From the NCBI GenBank assembly GCA_026394075.1, contig JAPKYX010000277.1:1-35399 (forward strand): a DNA stretch of 35,399 bases, read 5' to 3'. The DNA comes from Acidobacteriota bacterium. Lineage in GTDB: Bacteria > Acidobacteriota > Terriglobia > Bryobacterales > Bryobacteraceae. Under the pieces are notes generated by a model that saw nothing but the letters and a program-made list of their open reading frames with translations, was not told the DNA's origin and made no database searches. A program made the position numbers and the translations under genes. Every line of letters starts with the position of its first letter. The stretch's first letter is position 1. Positions 8,249-17,732 of the stretch are shown here, in pieces.

Positions 8249-9034
8249 GTGCCGTCGTCAGTCACCAAGGCGATCGTGATCGTGGCCGGCATAACCATGC
8301 TCGCCGCGGTGGGCTACTTAGCCAAGCGTCTTGGGACTTCTCGGTCAGCCAAGCCTGTCCCAGCGTTCACGGTACAGACCGTCCACCGGGTGCGTACAGG
8401 TGACTCCGGATACCGGGTGGAGCAGACGACAATTCATGGCCGCCGCGCTGATGGATCGACGGTCACGGCGCATGAGAATTCTGACGGCAACCGCGAGCGC
8501 GAGTTGCAGTGGGCCAATGGAACTGTCGTCGACGTCGCGGCCGACTTGGGATTGAAGTCCACACTCAAGCATGAGCCCGCCAAACTGGCGGCGGGACAAA
8601 TGGATCCGGCGCGGGAATGCCGCTTTACGCGTGGCGGCGAAGCATTGCTCGGCTTTGTGAAGACCGGAGAAGAAGAGATTTCGGGCTATGCGACGTTCAA
8701 GCTGGAGCAAGCCTCCGCGTCCGGCACGTGGACCATGTGGCTGGCGCCTGCACTGGGTTGCGCGGAGCTCAGGCGGACAGTGAGATTCCCCGCAGGGGGC
8801 GCGCCCAAGGGCACGGAGAACCTGATCGAGGTCACCAGCATTGTCTTGCAGGAACCGGGCCGCAAGTTCTTTGACCTGTCAGGGCTGAGCGAGGTGAAGC
8901 CCTCAGAGTTGATGATCGCCCGCGCCCGGAGGACGGCCCAGCATAAGGGCATGGAGCTGCCGGCCACCGAAGTTGCCCGGTTCCAGCAGCTGAATCAACC
9001 GAAGGACCAACTTCACGCGGCGCAGACGCAGTGA
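8249..9034 (+). CDS. Hypothetical membrane-anchored or secreted protein
   Basis: The 261-residue protein starts at a GTG with a strong Shine-Dalgarno (GGAGGA at 8235-8240). One hydrophobic segment (about residues 7-25) is followed by KRLG, so it is probably an inner-membrane anchor with the rest outside; it could also be an uncleaved signal. The remainder shows no motif I recognise; it is mixed strand and loop and ends in a Gln-rich tail. It lies on the opposite strand between hspR and dnaJ, is divergent from hspR, and its TGA directly abuts the dnaJ stop codon. Regulation by HspR is possible from position alone. Confidence 0.7.
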   Translation: MPSSVTKAIVIVAGITMLAAVGYLAKRLGTSRSAKPVPAFTVQTVHRVRTGDSGYRVEQTTIHGRRADGSTVTAHENSDGNRERELQWANGTVVDVAADLGLKSTLKHEPAKLAAGQMDPARECRFTRGGEALLGFVKTGEEEISGYATFKLEQASASGTWTMWLAPALGCAELRRTVRFPAGGAPKGTENLIEVTSIVLQEPGRKFFDLSGLSEVKPSELMIARARRTAQHKGMELPATEVARFQQLNQPKDQLHAAQTQ

Positions 9035-10213
9035 CTACAAATTCGCAAACAGCTTCGCCCGCGGGTCCTCGGGGCTGGCTTTGGCGAGCTCACGGAGCAG
9101 TTCGCGCACGCGCTCATCCGCCGTATCCGGCGGCTGTAGGAAGACTTCGACAATCTGATCACCACGGCTGTTCTTGCGGGCGTTGGCGACGCCTTTTTCG
9201 CGGAGGCGGAACTTTTGGCCGTTCTGGGTGCCTTGCGGAATTTTGAGCAGGGCGCGGCCGTCGATGGTGGGCACTTCAATCTTGGTGCCCAGGCCGGCTT
9301 CCGAGATGGTGATCGGCACGCGGATTTCGATGTTGTCGCCTTCGCGCTGGAAGAACTCGTGCGGTTGCACGCGGACCGTGATGTAGAGGTCACCCGCCGG
9401 GCCGCCGTGGGAACCGGCGTTGCCCTTGGCCGCCACACGCATGCGGGCACCGGACTGGACACCGGCCGGGATGCGCACTTCCACCGAATCCGGCTTCGAG
9501 GTGCGGCCTTCGCCGCGGCAGGCAAAGCAGATATTCGAGGTCTTGCCTTTGCCATTGCAGCGCGGACAACGGATGGTGAACCGCATGGCCCCCACCATCT
9601 GTTCCACGTTGCCGGTGCCTTTGCACTCCGGGCAGTTAGTGGTGCCGGTGGAAGCCGAACCGGAGCCGCGGCAATCCGCGCACGTCTCCTGCCGGTTGAT
9701 GTTCACGCGGACTTGCGTGCCTTTGATGGACTGCCAGAAATCGATATCGAGGGCGTATTCCAGGTCCGGGCCGCGTTCGGGGGTCTGCGAGGCCGGGCCT
9801 TCGCCGCCGCGGAAGAACTGGCTGAACAGGTCCTTGAAGTTGGTCCCGCTGCCCGCTCCCGCGCCGGCCCCCGCACCACCTGCACCGGCCGCGCCGCCCG
9901 CTCCACTGCGGACGAAGCTGTCGAAATCGAACCCATCAAAATTGAAGCCCGCCCCACCCGGGTATTGACCGGGTTGCGGGCGGGCGTTTTCGGAGTAGAA
10001 CCCCACTTGGTCAAACATCTGGCGCTTCTTGGGGTCCGAGAGGACGTCATACGCCTCCTGGACCGTCTTGAAGTGCTCTTCTGCCGACTTGTCGCCGGGG
10101 TTCAAATCCGGGTGATACTTACGCGCCAAACGGCGATAGGCTTTCCGGATTTCGTCTTCGGTGGCTCCGCGAGCGACGCCTAGAGTGCCGTAGTAGTCCT
10201 GTTGCGAAGCCAT
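9035..10213 (-). CDS. dnaJ: DnaJ co-chaperone (type I, with zinc fingers)
   Basis: The 392-residue protein has the complete type I DnaJ layout. The J domain spans about residues 5-70 with the HPD motif at 34-36, which stimulates DnaK ATPase. A Gly/Phe/Ala-rich linker covers about 75-130. A cysteine-rich zinc domain has four CXXCXGXG repeats ([32 protein letters not shown]), and a C-terminal substrate-binding domain follows. It acts in the cytoplasm with DnaK and GrpE. It lies 55 bp downstream of dnaK on the same strand and is probably co-transcribed. No grpE is present in the window. The Shine-Dalgarno before the ATG is weak. Confidence 0.96.
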   Translation of the reverse strand: MASQQDYYGTLGVARGATEDEIRKAYRRLARKYHPDLNPGDKSAEEHFKTVQEAYDVLSDPKKRQMFDQVGFYSENARPQPGQYPGGAGFNFDGFDFDSFVRSGAGGAAGAGGAGAGAGAGSGTNFKDLFSQFFRGGEGPASQTPERGPDLEYALDIDFWQSIKGTQVRVNINRQETCADCRGSGSASTGTTNCPECKGTGNVEQMVGAMRFTIRCPRCNGKGKTSNICFACRGEGRTSKPDSVEVRIPAGVQSGARMRVAAKGNAGSHGGPAGDLYITVRVQPHEFFQREGDNIEIRVPITISEAGLGTKIEVPTIDGRALLKIPQGTQNGQKFRLREKGVANARKNSRGDQIVEVFLQPPDTADERVRELLRELAKASPEDPRAKLFANL

Positions 10214-10268
10214 GCCTAAGATCCGTTTTACCTATCGCCGTCCGGCTAGGGCGTTATCGCGCCCCAGC

Positions 10269-12182
<1,914 letters not shown>

Positions 12183-12204
12183 AAATGTAGTCCTGCTGAT
12201 CACC

Positions 12205-12233
12205 AGTATCAAATATTAGCGTTTCCTTGTCAA
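12205..12233 (-). promoter_or_regulatory. Strong sigma70-type promoter of dnaK
   Basis: On the minus strand TTGACA (12228-12233, perfect), a 17-bp spacer and GATACT (12205-12210, 4 of 6) precede dnaK, leaving a leader of about 15 nt that carries the ribosome-binding site. A housekeeping-type promoter fits the HspR repression mode, where heat relieves repression, rather than a heat-shock sigma. A single ACTCAA half-site of the HspR operator type (HAIR) lies upstream at 12250-12255; the second arm is not evident. Confidence 0.6.
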
Positions 12234-12291
12234 CCTTTTGGGCTAAAGTTTGAGTCCCCACATTCGCCTTATCCCGGTTCCCGCCGAGCGG

Positions 12292-12297
12292 TATGAT
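12292..12297 (+). promoter_or_regulatory. -10-like hexamer fixing the modA start
   Basis: TATGAT (5 of 6 to TATAAT) ends exactly 7 nt before the ATG at 12305. No good -35 box or Shine-Dalgarno is seen. It fits a leaderless transcript and argues for 12305 as the start rather than the ATG at 12293, which overlaps the hexamer. Confidence 0.4.
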
Positions 12298-12304
12298 GGT
12301 GAGC

Positions 12305-13087
12305 ATGGGTTGCCGTACTCTCCCGCTCCTGCTGGCTGCGTTCATTTCATTAGACTTAACGGCGTGGGCCCAGAAGACCCCCAAGGCGGCGGCGGAGATT
12401 CCGGCGCTGCTGGTGGCGGCGGCGTCCGACATGGCTCCGCTGGAGGCACCGCTGAAGGAAGCCTTCAAGGACGCGACGCTCACCTTCACCTTTGGGGCAA
12501 GCGGCATGCTGGCCCGGCAGATTGACGCCGGGGCTCCGTTTGATGTGTTCCTGTCGGCCAATGAGGCGTTGATGCTGGAGCTGGTGAGCAAGGGCAAGGT
12601 TGAATCGAACGATGTGCAGATTTTCGCCACCGGACGGCTGGCACTGTGGTCGAAGTCCGGGGCGATCCAGAACTTTGACGATTTCGCCAAGTTTCAGAAT
12701 CTCAAGATTGCCATCGCCAACCCGCAGCACGCACCCTACGGCTTGGCCGCCCAACAATCGCTGAAGCGGTTCGGGATCTGGGACCGATACCAGCCCTCCA
12801 TCGTGCTGGCCGAGAATGTCCGGCAGGCGTTCCAGTTTGCCGAGAGCGGCAATGTGGACGTCGCGCTGACCGCCTGGTCACTGGTGCATGACAAGGGCGG
12901 CATCCTGGTTCCGGCAGAAGCCCACACCCCGATCCGGCAGGTGGGCGCCGAAATCCGGCGGTCGAAACAACGCAAGGCCGCGCGGAAGCTGGTGGAGTTC
13001 CTGATGTCGCCCGAGGGGCGCAAGCTGCTGACCGACCACGGTCTGTTCGTCAGCGCCTACCGGCCGAGTCTGAATTTAAAGAAGTAG
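12305..13087 (+). CDS. modA: Molybdate-binding periplasmic protein ModA
   Basis: The protein is 260 residues from the chosen ATG at 12305, which begins a clean Sec signal peptide (MGCRTLPLLLAAFI..., cleaved near WAQ). The mature part matches ModA: LLVAAASDMAPL, FGASGMLARQIDAGAPFDVFLSA (oxyanion-binding loops), an IAIANPQHAPYG segment, the AENVRQAFQFAESGNVDVALT region, and a C-terminal FLMSPEGRKLL. ModA delivers molybdate or tungstate to a ModBC transporter. No modB or modC is adjacent, so it is solitary. A Mo-dependent hydroxylase lies about 5 kb away. It is divergent from dnaK. Confidence 0.85.
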   Translation: MGCRTLPLLLAAFISLDLTAWAQKTPKAAAEIPALLVAAASDMAPLEAPLKEAFKDATLTFTFGASGMLARQIDAGAPFDVFLSANEALMLELVSKGKVESNDVQIFATGRLALWSKSGAIQNFDDFAKFQNLKIAIANPQHAPYGLAAQQSLKRFGIWDRYQPSIVLAENVRQAFQFAESGNVDVALTAWSLVHDKGGILVPAEAHTPIRQVGAEIRRSKQRKAARKLVEFLMSPEGRKLLTDHGLFVSAYRPSLNLKK

Positions 13088-13129
13088 CGCTAACCGCGCG
13101 GCAACTGCGAATCCATTCCTCAAGCGCTA

Positions 13130-13135
13130 TATGAT
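13130..13135 (+). promoter_or_regulatory. -10-like hexamer fixing the start of the first Gfo/Idh/MocA gene
   Basis: TATGAT again ends 7 nt before an ATG (13143). The sequence around it closely resembles the modA start region, with the same TATGATGG followed by CATGG. It supports 13143 as the start over the ATG at 13131, which lies inside the hexamer. Confidence 0.4.
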
Positions 13136-13142
13136 GGGGGCC

Positions 13143-14246
13143 ATGGACACGACTCGCCGGGCCATCCTGGCCTCAGGGGCGGCTTTGCTGCCGCAGCTCA
13201 ATTCGACTCTTGGGGCGCAAGAAAAGCCCTTGCGCTTTGGCCTGGCGGGCCTGGTGCATGGCCACGCCTCCGGCTTCCTGCGCGGCTTGGCCAATCGCAC
13301 CGACGTGGAACTGGCCGGCGTGTTTGATCCTGACCCGGCCCTGCACAAGAAGTACGCGACCATGTTCAAGCTGGAGAAGACCCCCTTCTTCACCGACCTG
13401 GGCAAGATGCTGGACGAGACCAAGCCGGAAGCGGTGGGCGCATTCACCAGCACGCTGGACCATCCGGTGGTGGTCCGCGAATGCACCAAGCGCAAGATCC
13501 CGATGATGATGGAGAAGCCGCTGGCGGTCTCGAACGAACACGCCCGCGAGATCGCCAAGCTGTCTCGCGAATCCGGGACGCCCGTCATCGTGAACTACGA
13601 AACCACCTGGTACCGCAGCCACGGCGCGCTATGGAATCTGGTGAAGCAGCAGAAATTTGCGGGCGACATCCGGAAGATGGTGGCGATGGACGGCCACCAG
13701 GGGCCCAAAGAGATTGGCACCGGCCCGGAGTTCTTCAACTGGCTGACCGACCCGGTGAAGAACGGCGCTGGCGCACTGTTCGATTTCGGCTGCTACGGCG
13801 CCAACCTCTGCACCTGGCTGATGGACAACGCCCGGCCGCTCTCAGTGACCGCCCGCGTGCAGCAGATGAAGCCCCACATCTATTCGAAGGTGGATGACGA
13901 AGCCAACATCATCGTCGAGTATCCGAAAGCCGTGGGCCTGATCGAAGGCTCCTGGAACTGGCCCTACAGCCGCAAGGATTTTGAGGTCTACACCGAATCA
14001 GGGTGCGCCCACGCCATCGGCGGCAACGTACTGCGAGTGCGGCGCCCCAAGGCCAAAGACGAAGAAGTGCTGACGCCGGACCCGCTGGCTCCAGCCGAGC
14101 GCGACCCCATCTCCTACCTCGCCGCCATCGTCCGCGGCACGCTGAAGCCTGGCGGCTTGTCATCGCTCGAGAACAACCTGATCGCCACCGAGATCCTGGT
14201 GGCGGCGCGGGAGTCGGCCAAGAGTGGGCGGACGGTTAAGTTGTAG
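13143..14246 (+). CDS. Tat-exported Gfo/Idh/MocA family oxidoreductase (first copy)
   Basis: The protein is 367 residues from the ATG at 13143. The N-terminus MDTTRRAILASGAALL is a twin-arginine signal. The Rossmann half starts LRFGLAGLVHGHASGF, a variant of the usual G.G..G loop, and reaches MMMEKPLAVS with the family EKP motif (catalytic-region Lys). The C-terminal alpha/beta domain includes GGGALFDFGCYGANL-like sequence written here as GAGALFDFGCYG. Members oxidise or reduce sugars and cyclitols with bound NAD(P); export with a pre-bound cofactor is known for Zymomonas glucose-fructose oxidoreductase. The substrate is unknown. It follows modA by 55 bp but has its own start signal. Confidence 0.85.
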   Translation: MDTTRRAILASGAALLPQLNSTLGAQEKPLRFGLAGLVHGHASGFLRGLANRTDVELAGVFDPDPALHKKYATMFKLEKTPFFTDLGKMLDETKPEAVGAFTSTLDHPVVVRECTKRKIPMMMEKPLAVSNEHAREIAKLSRESGTPVIVNYETTWYRSHGALWNLVKQQKFAGDIRKMVAMDGHQGPKEIGTGPEFFNWLTDPVKNGAGALFDFGCYGANLCTWLMDNARPLSVTARVQQMKPHIYSKVDDEANIIVEYPKAVGLIEGSWNWPYSRKDFEVYTESGCAHAIGGNVLRVRRPKAKDEEVLTPDPLAPAERDPISYLAAIVRGTLKPGGLSSLENNLIATEILVAARESAKSGRTVKL

Positions 14247-14276
14247 CTAGTCCCCAATTCTAGATCCCTGGTATGG

Positions 14277-14295
14277 GAGCTTGTTTGACAAGCTC
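14277..14295 (+). promoter_or_regulatory. Palindrome overlapping the parDE -35 box (likely operator)
   Basis: GAGCTTGT-TTG-ACAAGCTC is a perfect inverted repeat with 8-bp arms and a 3-bp centre. It contains the TTGACA at 14285-14290. A repressor bound here would block RNA polymerase, as in autoregulated toxin-antitoxin operons. It could alternatively be a terminator hairpin for the upstream gene, but the 3-nt loop and lack of a T-run argue against that. Confidence 0.5.
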
Positions 14296-14312
14296 TTTCG
14301 GTGGACTCTAAA
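14285..14312 (+). promoter_or_regulatory. Promoter of the toxin-antitoxin pair
   Basis: A perfect TTGACA (14285-14290), a 16-bp spacer and TCTAAA (14307-14312; 4 of 6) precede the antitoxin ATG by 9 nt. The predicted transcript start is within a few bases of the ATG. Confidence 0.45.
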
Positions 14313-14321
14313 CTGGCGGAC

Positions 14322-14546
14322 ATGGACGTCCAATTGAACCCGGAGCAAGTGGTGAAGCTATCTGAACTGGCTCTGGCCACGGGCCGGGGTACGGACGACC
14401 TGTTGCGGGAAGCCGTGGACAATCTTCTTTCCGACGATCAATGGTTTCGACAGCAGGTGGCTTTGGGGCTGGCGCAAAGTGAGTCCGGCGACTTGATCGA
14501 AGAAGCCGAGATGGATCTTCGCGTGAAGAGCTGGTTTCTGCCCTAA
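14322..14546 (+). CDS. ParD-like antitoxin
   Basis: The 74-residue acidic protein starts at the ATG at 14322; the open frame reaches an earlier GTG (14301), but that codon lies inside the promoter. The N-terminal half (MDVQLNPEQVVKLSELALATGRGTDDLLREAV) looks like a short strand followed by helices of a ribbon-helix-helix/ParD-type DNA-binding domain. The C-terminal half is acidic and probably binds the toxin. Its TAA overlaps the toxin ATG by one base, giving translational coupling. It is expected to neutralise the downstream ParE-type toxin and repress the operon by binding the palindrome at 14277-14295. Confidence 0.7.
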   Translation: MDVQLNPEQVVKLSELALATGRGTDDLLREAVDNLLSDDQWFRQQVALGLAQSESGDLIEEAEMDLRVKSWFLP

Positions 14547-14824
14547 TGTGGCCGATCCGCTGGACGGCAGCTGCGGCCAGTGATCTGGAGAGCATCAAGA
14601 ACTATTGGCGTCGCCATCGCCCGGAGTGGGCCCAACCAACCGTGATGAAGCTTTACCGGGCCGCTCAGTCGCTGAAGGAGCTCCCGTATCGTGGCCGCCC
14701 GGGACGAGAAGCCGGCACACGGGAGCTAGTGATGGTTCCGCTGCCGTATGTGATCGCCTACCAAGTCCGCTCCCGGGACGTTTGCATACTGCGCGTGCTC
14801 CACACCTCGCGGGACCGTTCTTAG
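14546..14824 (+). CDS. parE: ParE/RelE-family toxin
   Basis: The 92-residue protein has the classical ParE pattern. It opens IRWTAAAASDLESIKNYW, has a central LKELPYRGRPGREAGTREL with the conserved Gly-Arg run, and ends LPYVIAYQVRSRDVCILRVLHTSRD. Such toxins act on DNA gyrase (ParE) or on ribosome-bound mRNA (RelE); the conserved HTSR end and the loop fit ParE-like members better, but the target cannot be proved. The start codon overlaps the antitoxin stop. The reading frame is intact. The gene ends 1 bp before the broken copy of the xerC 3' end, placing the pair at the edge of a small island. Confidence 0.85.
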   Translation: MWPIRWTAAAASDLESIKNYWRRHRPEWAQPTVMKLYRAAQSLKELPYRGRPGREAGTRELVMVPLPYVIAYQVRSRDVCILRVLHTSRDRS

Positions 14825-14825
14825 G

Positions 14826-14892
14826 TCACGCCTTCGGGTGAGCCTTGTCGCAATATCTGGATCAGCCCTACAAGGGATACCGGGTGCACTTC
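14826..14892 (-). pseudogene. Broken duplicate of the xerC 3' end
   Basis: The first 25 bases (14826-14850) are identical to 15481-15505, the last codons and stop of xerC. Similarity continues to about 14892, with a 12-base identical block (CTGGATCAGCCC) and one-base gaps. On the minus strand the remnant reads like VSLVGLIQ beside VSLEGLIQ of XerC, but a single-base insertion shifts the frame before the final residues. It is therefore a non-coding fragment of a xerC-like gene in the same orientation as intact xerC, 655 bp away. Confidence 0.7.
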
Positions 14893-14964
14893 GCCGCGCG
14901 GGGCAAGAGTTCGTGCTGCAGCTTAGTTAAGGCTTTTACCTCGGAAACATCCATAACATTTCCC

Positions 14965-14993
14965 TTGACACCTAAATAGCTAGATGAGATCTT
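14965..14993 (+). promoter_or_regulatory. Possible promoter of the DUF805 gene
   Basis: A perfect TTGACA (14965-14970) lies in an A+T-richer stretch. The best -10 after a 17-bp spacer is the poor GATCTT (14988-14993). The -35 is convincing; the -10 is not. Confidence 0.3.
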
Positions 14994-15024
14994 CTGAACA
15001 ATCTACGCGAAAGGACTACGTGAA

Positions 15025-15405
15025 ATGAATTGGTACATAAGAGTGCTCAAGAAGTATGCAGTGTTTTCAGGCCGCGCCCGCCGCAAGGAATACTGGATGT
15101 TCGGACTTATCCAGACCTTCGTCTACATCGCAGCAATGATTCTGGATGCCGTCTTGGGAACTTCGGGACCGGACACAGGAAGAGGTGGCGTAATCGAGAC
15201 GCTGGTGATGTTGGGGACGCTGTTGCCAACTGCGGCCGCGGGAGTCCGCAGAATGCACGACACCGATCACAGTGGGTGGTGGCTGCTGGTTCCCATCGTC
15301 AATTTCGTATTCCTGGTCCTAGAGGGAACCCACGGACCCAACCGTTTCGGCCCAGATCCCAAAGCGGAGGGGGACACTGAGTCGGCCAGTGCTACTTCGG
15401 CTTGA
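15025..15405 (+). CDS. DUF805 small membrane protein
   Basis: The 126-residue protein begins MNWYIRVLKKYAVFSGRARRKEYWMF, the typical DUF805 opening with FxGRxxRxEYW. Membrane segments are visible at about residues 27-45, 58-72 and 88-100, and the conserved RRMHDTDHSGWW motif lies between the second and third. The C-terminal tail is hydrophilic (NRFGPDPK). AAGGA 9 nt before the ATG fixes the start. DUF805 proteins are inner-membrane proteins of unknown function, often in mobile or accessory regions. This gene lies between the two copies of the xerC tail and is somewhat lower in G+C than its neighbours, which suggests acquisition. Confidence 0.88.
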   Translation: MNWYIRVLKKYAVFSGRARRKEYWMFGLIQTFVYIAAMILDAVLGTSGPDTGRGGVIETLVMLGTLLPTAAAGVRRMHDTDHSGWWLLVPIVNFVFLVLEGTHGPNRFGPDPKAEGDTESASATSA

Positions 15406-15480
15406 TTAGGGCAGCCCTTATGTTATCAAGATTTGTGGACTGATCTGGCCTGTACGCGCCAAGCGATCTGTTCCGGGTCC

Positions 15481-16392
15481 TCACGCCTTCGGGTGAGCCT
15501 TGTCGTACACCTGGATCAGCCCCTCCAGCGACACCTGCGTGTACTTCTGCGTGGTTGACAGTAGCGAGTGGCCTAATAACTCCTGGATGGACCGCAAGTC
15601 CGCGCCAGCGGAGAGCAGGTGCGTGGCGAAGGCGTGGCGGAGGGTGTGCGGATGGATGGAAGAATCGCCTTCCAGCATCCGGGCGTAGAGCGCAATGATG
15701 CCGCGCGCGCCGCGGTCGGTGAGGCGGCCGCCGCGGTGGTTGACGAGAAGCGGCGCTTGGTCGGCCAGCACCACCGGCGGACGAACTTCAAGATAAGCGG
15801 CCAGCGCGGTAGCGGCACCGCCACTGAACGGCACGATCCGTTCCTTCTTGCCCTTGCCCCGGACGCGGAGCCAGCCGTCGCGCTGGTCAATGTCAGCCAG
15901 ATTCAGGCCCACCAGCTCACTGATGCGCAGGCCCGCGCCGTAGAGCAGTTCAAAGATCAGCCGGTCTCGTTCCGGGTGCGGGCGCGGCAGCTTTTGCGAA
16001 GCGACGCCGTCGATCAGCCGGTTGGTCTGCTCCTCACTGGGCACTTTCGGGAGCCGCTGCGGAACCTTCGGGGTGCGTAACAGCTTGGCCGGGTTCATCT
16101 CCACTTGGCCGCGGCGCAGGAGGAACTGGAACCAGCTACGGATGCAAGCCACCTTACGCCGAATCGAGACGGCGGCCAAGCCGCGATCATGCAGTTCGCC
16201 CAACCATTCGCGCAGCAGCAGCAGATCGATCGCGGTAACCGCCGGCTCATTCCCGCCACGGCCCAGGTACTCGACAAACTGCGCCAGATCCGCGCCATAG
16301 TTGCGGAGCGTATGCGGCGACACGTTCTCGCGCGCACGCTCCGCCAGATACTCGTGAGTCCAATCAGCCAGCGTGGGTGAGGAGGTGGGCAT
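15481..16392 (-). CDS. xerC: XerC-type tyrosine recombinase
   Basis: The 303-residue protein has an N-terminal SAM-like core-binding domain (about residues 8-95) and a C-terminal catalytic domain. Catalytic residues are visible: Arg in GAGLRISEL, Lys in GKGKKERIVPF, HTLRHAFATHLL (His and Arg), LGHSLLSTTQKYTQ (His and nucleophile Tyr). XerC resolves chromosome dimers at dif with XerD. No dif site was recognised here. Its start overlaps the end of trmFO by 29 bp, so the two are probably translated from one mRNA; a trmFO-xerC pairing is known in other phyla and favours housekeeping XerC over a phage integrase. Its last 25 bases are duplicated at 14826-14850. Confidence 0.9.
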   Translation of the reverse strand: MPTSSPTLADWTHEYLAERARENVSPHTLRNYGADLAQFVEYLGRGGNEPAVTAIDLLLLREWLGELHDRGLAAVSIRRKVACIRSWFQFLLRRGQVEMNPAKLLRTPKVPQRLPKVPSEEQTNRLIDGVASQKLPRPHPERDRLIFELLYGAGLRISELVGLNLADIDQRDGWLRVRGKGKKERIVPFSGGAATALAAYLEVRPPVVLADQAPLLVNHRGGRLTDRGARGIIALYARMLEGDSSIHPHTLRHAFATHLLSAGADLRSIQELLGHSLLSTTQKYTQVSLEGLIQVYDKAHPKA

Positions 16393-17674
16393 CCATGCTC
16401 TCGATGGCGCGGCGGCAGACAGCGGCGTGTCGTGCTTGCTTGTCTTTCTTGAAGCCCTCTACCTTGGGCAGCAGGTCAAAGGTGATGTTGGCCGGTTGAT
16501 AGTGATTGGGGTCCGCGTGGGCGACGTAGTGGCACAGTGACCCGATGGCGGTGTCGCGCGGAAAGGCATCACCAGTGATCAGGTGATGCGCAGCGGCCAG
16601 ACCGGTAGCGATCGATTCGACGTAGCCTTCCACGCCACAGACCTGCCCGGCAAAGTAGAGCCGCGGGTCTGCCTTCATGCGCAGCGCTTCATCCAGCAGC
16701 GTCGGCCCGTTGATGTAGGTGTTGCGGTGGATCTGGCCGTAGCGGAGAAACTCCGCTTGCTCAAGCCCCGGGATCAGCCGGAAGATCCGCTGCTGTTCGC
16801 CGAAGCGCAAATGGTTCTGGAAGCCCACCAGGTTGTAGCTATCGGAGCGCACGTTCTCTTTGCGCAGTTGCACCACCGCCCAGGGGCGGCGGCCCGTGCG
16901 TGGGTCAGTCAAACCCATGGGCTTCATCGGACCAAAGCGCAATGTCTCACGGCCGCGACGCGCCAGTTCTTCCACCGGCAGGCAGGCCTCAAAGAACGGG
17001 CACGACGGCTGATCTTCGGGGATATGCGCGGGGACGCTATCGCCGGCGACCAGTGCGTCGAGAAATCGCTCGTACTCTTCTTTATTGAACGGGCAGTTCA
17101 AGTAGTCGTCGGTGCCGTCGATCGATTTTCCGTAGCGAGAGGCGGCGAAGGCGATCGTGGTGTCGATCGACTCAGCATCGACGATGGGACTGATGGCGTC
17201 GTAGAAAAAGAGCCGGTCGCTGCCCGTGCGTCGCCCGATATCAGCGGCCAGCGCATCACTGGTCAGCGGTCCGCTGGCGACGATCACGGTGCCGGATTCC
17301 GGGAGCGCCGTCACCTCTTCGCGTCGCAGCGTAATGCGCGGATGACTCTTGATCGCGCGGGAGACGCCTTCGGCGAACGTCACGCGGTCCACCGTCAACG
17401 CGTGGCCCGCGGGGACGCGAGCCTCCGCCGCCACCTTCAGCAGCATCGAGCCCATCCGGCGCAGCTCCTGTTTGAGCAGCCACGGCGCAGTGTTCCCGCT
17501 TTCGCTCTTCAGCGAATTGGAGCAGACCAGCTCGGCCAGCCGGTCCGTCTGGTGAGCCGCGGTTGACCGCTGCGGCCGCATCTCGTAGAGCGTCACGTCA
17601 CGCCCGGACTCCGCCAACTGCCAAGCCGCTTCGCAGCCGGCCAACCCGCCACCGATCACTGAAACTGGTTCCAC
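16364..17674 (-). CDS. trmFO: TrmFO, folate/FAD-dependent tRNA (uracil-54) methyltransferase
   Basis: The 436-residue flavoprotein makes 5-methyluridine at position 54 of tRNA using methylene-tetrahydrofolate. The FAD loop VIGGGLAGCEAAW is at residues 6-18. Family signatures follow: LAELVCSNSLKSE, APWLLKQELRRMGS, FFYDAISPIVDAESID, the conserved CPFNKEEYERF, GPMKPMGLTDPRTGRRP, and AGQVCGVEGYVES near the C-terminus. The start is GTG, which gives the expected MEPVSVIGGG N-terminus; the Shine-Dalgarno is weak. It overlaps xerC by 29 bp. Confidence 0.95.
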   Translation of the reverse strand: MEPVSVIGGGLAGCEAAWQLAESGRDVTLYEMRPQRSTAAHQTDRLAELVCSNSLKSESGNTAPWLLKQELRRMGSMLLKVAAEARVPAGHALTVDRVTFAEGVSRAIKSHPRITLRREEVTALPESGTVIVASGPLTSDALAADIGRRTGSDRLFFYDAISPIVDAESIDTTIAFAASRYGKSIDGTDDYLNCPFNKEEYERFLDALVAGDSVPAHIPEDQPSCPFFEACLPVEELARRGRETLRFGPMKPMGLTDPRTGRRPWAVVQLRKENVRSDSYNLVGFQNHLRFGEQQRIFRLIPGLEQAEFLRYGQIHRNTYINGPTLLDEALRMKADPRLYFAGQVCGVEGYVESIATGLAAAHHLITGDAFPRDTAIGSLCHYVAHADPNHYQPANITFDLLPKVEGFKKDKQARHAAVCRRAIESMDAHLLTHAG

Positions 17675-17732
17675 GCTACTTCTATGATGCGCTGAATCAC
17701 TCTGATCGAGCCAGGCAGCGCGTGCAGCTCGC

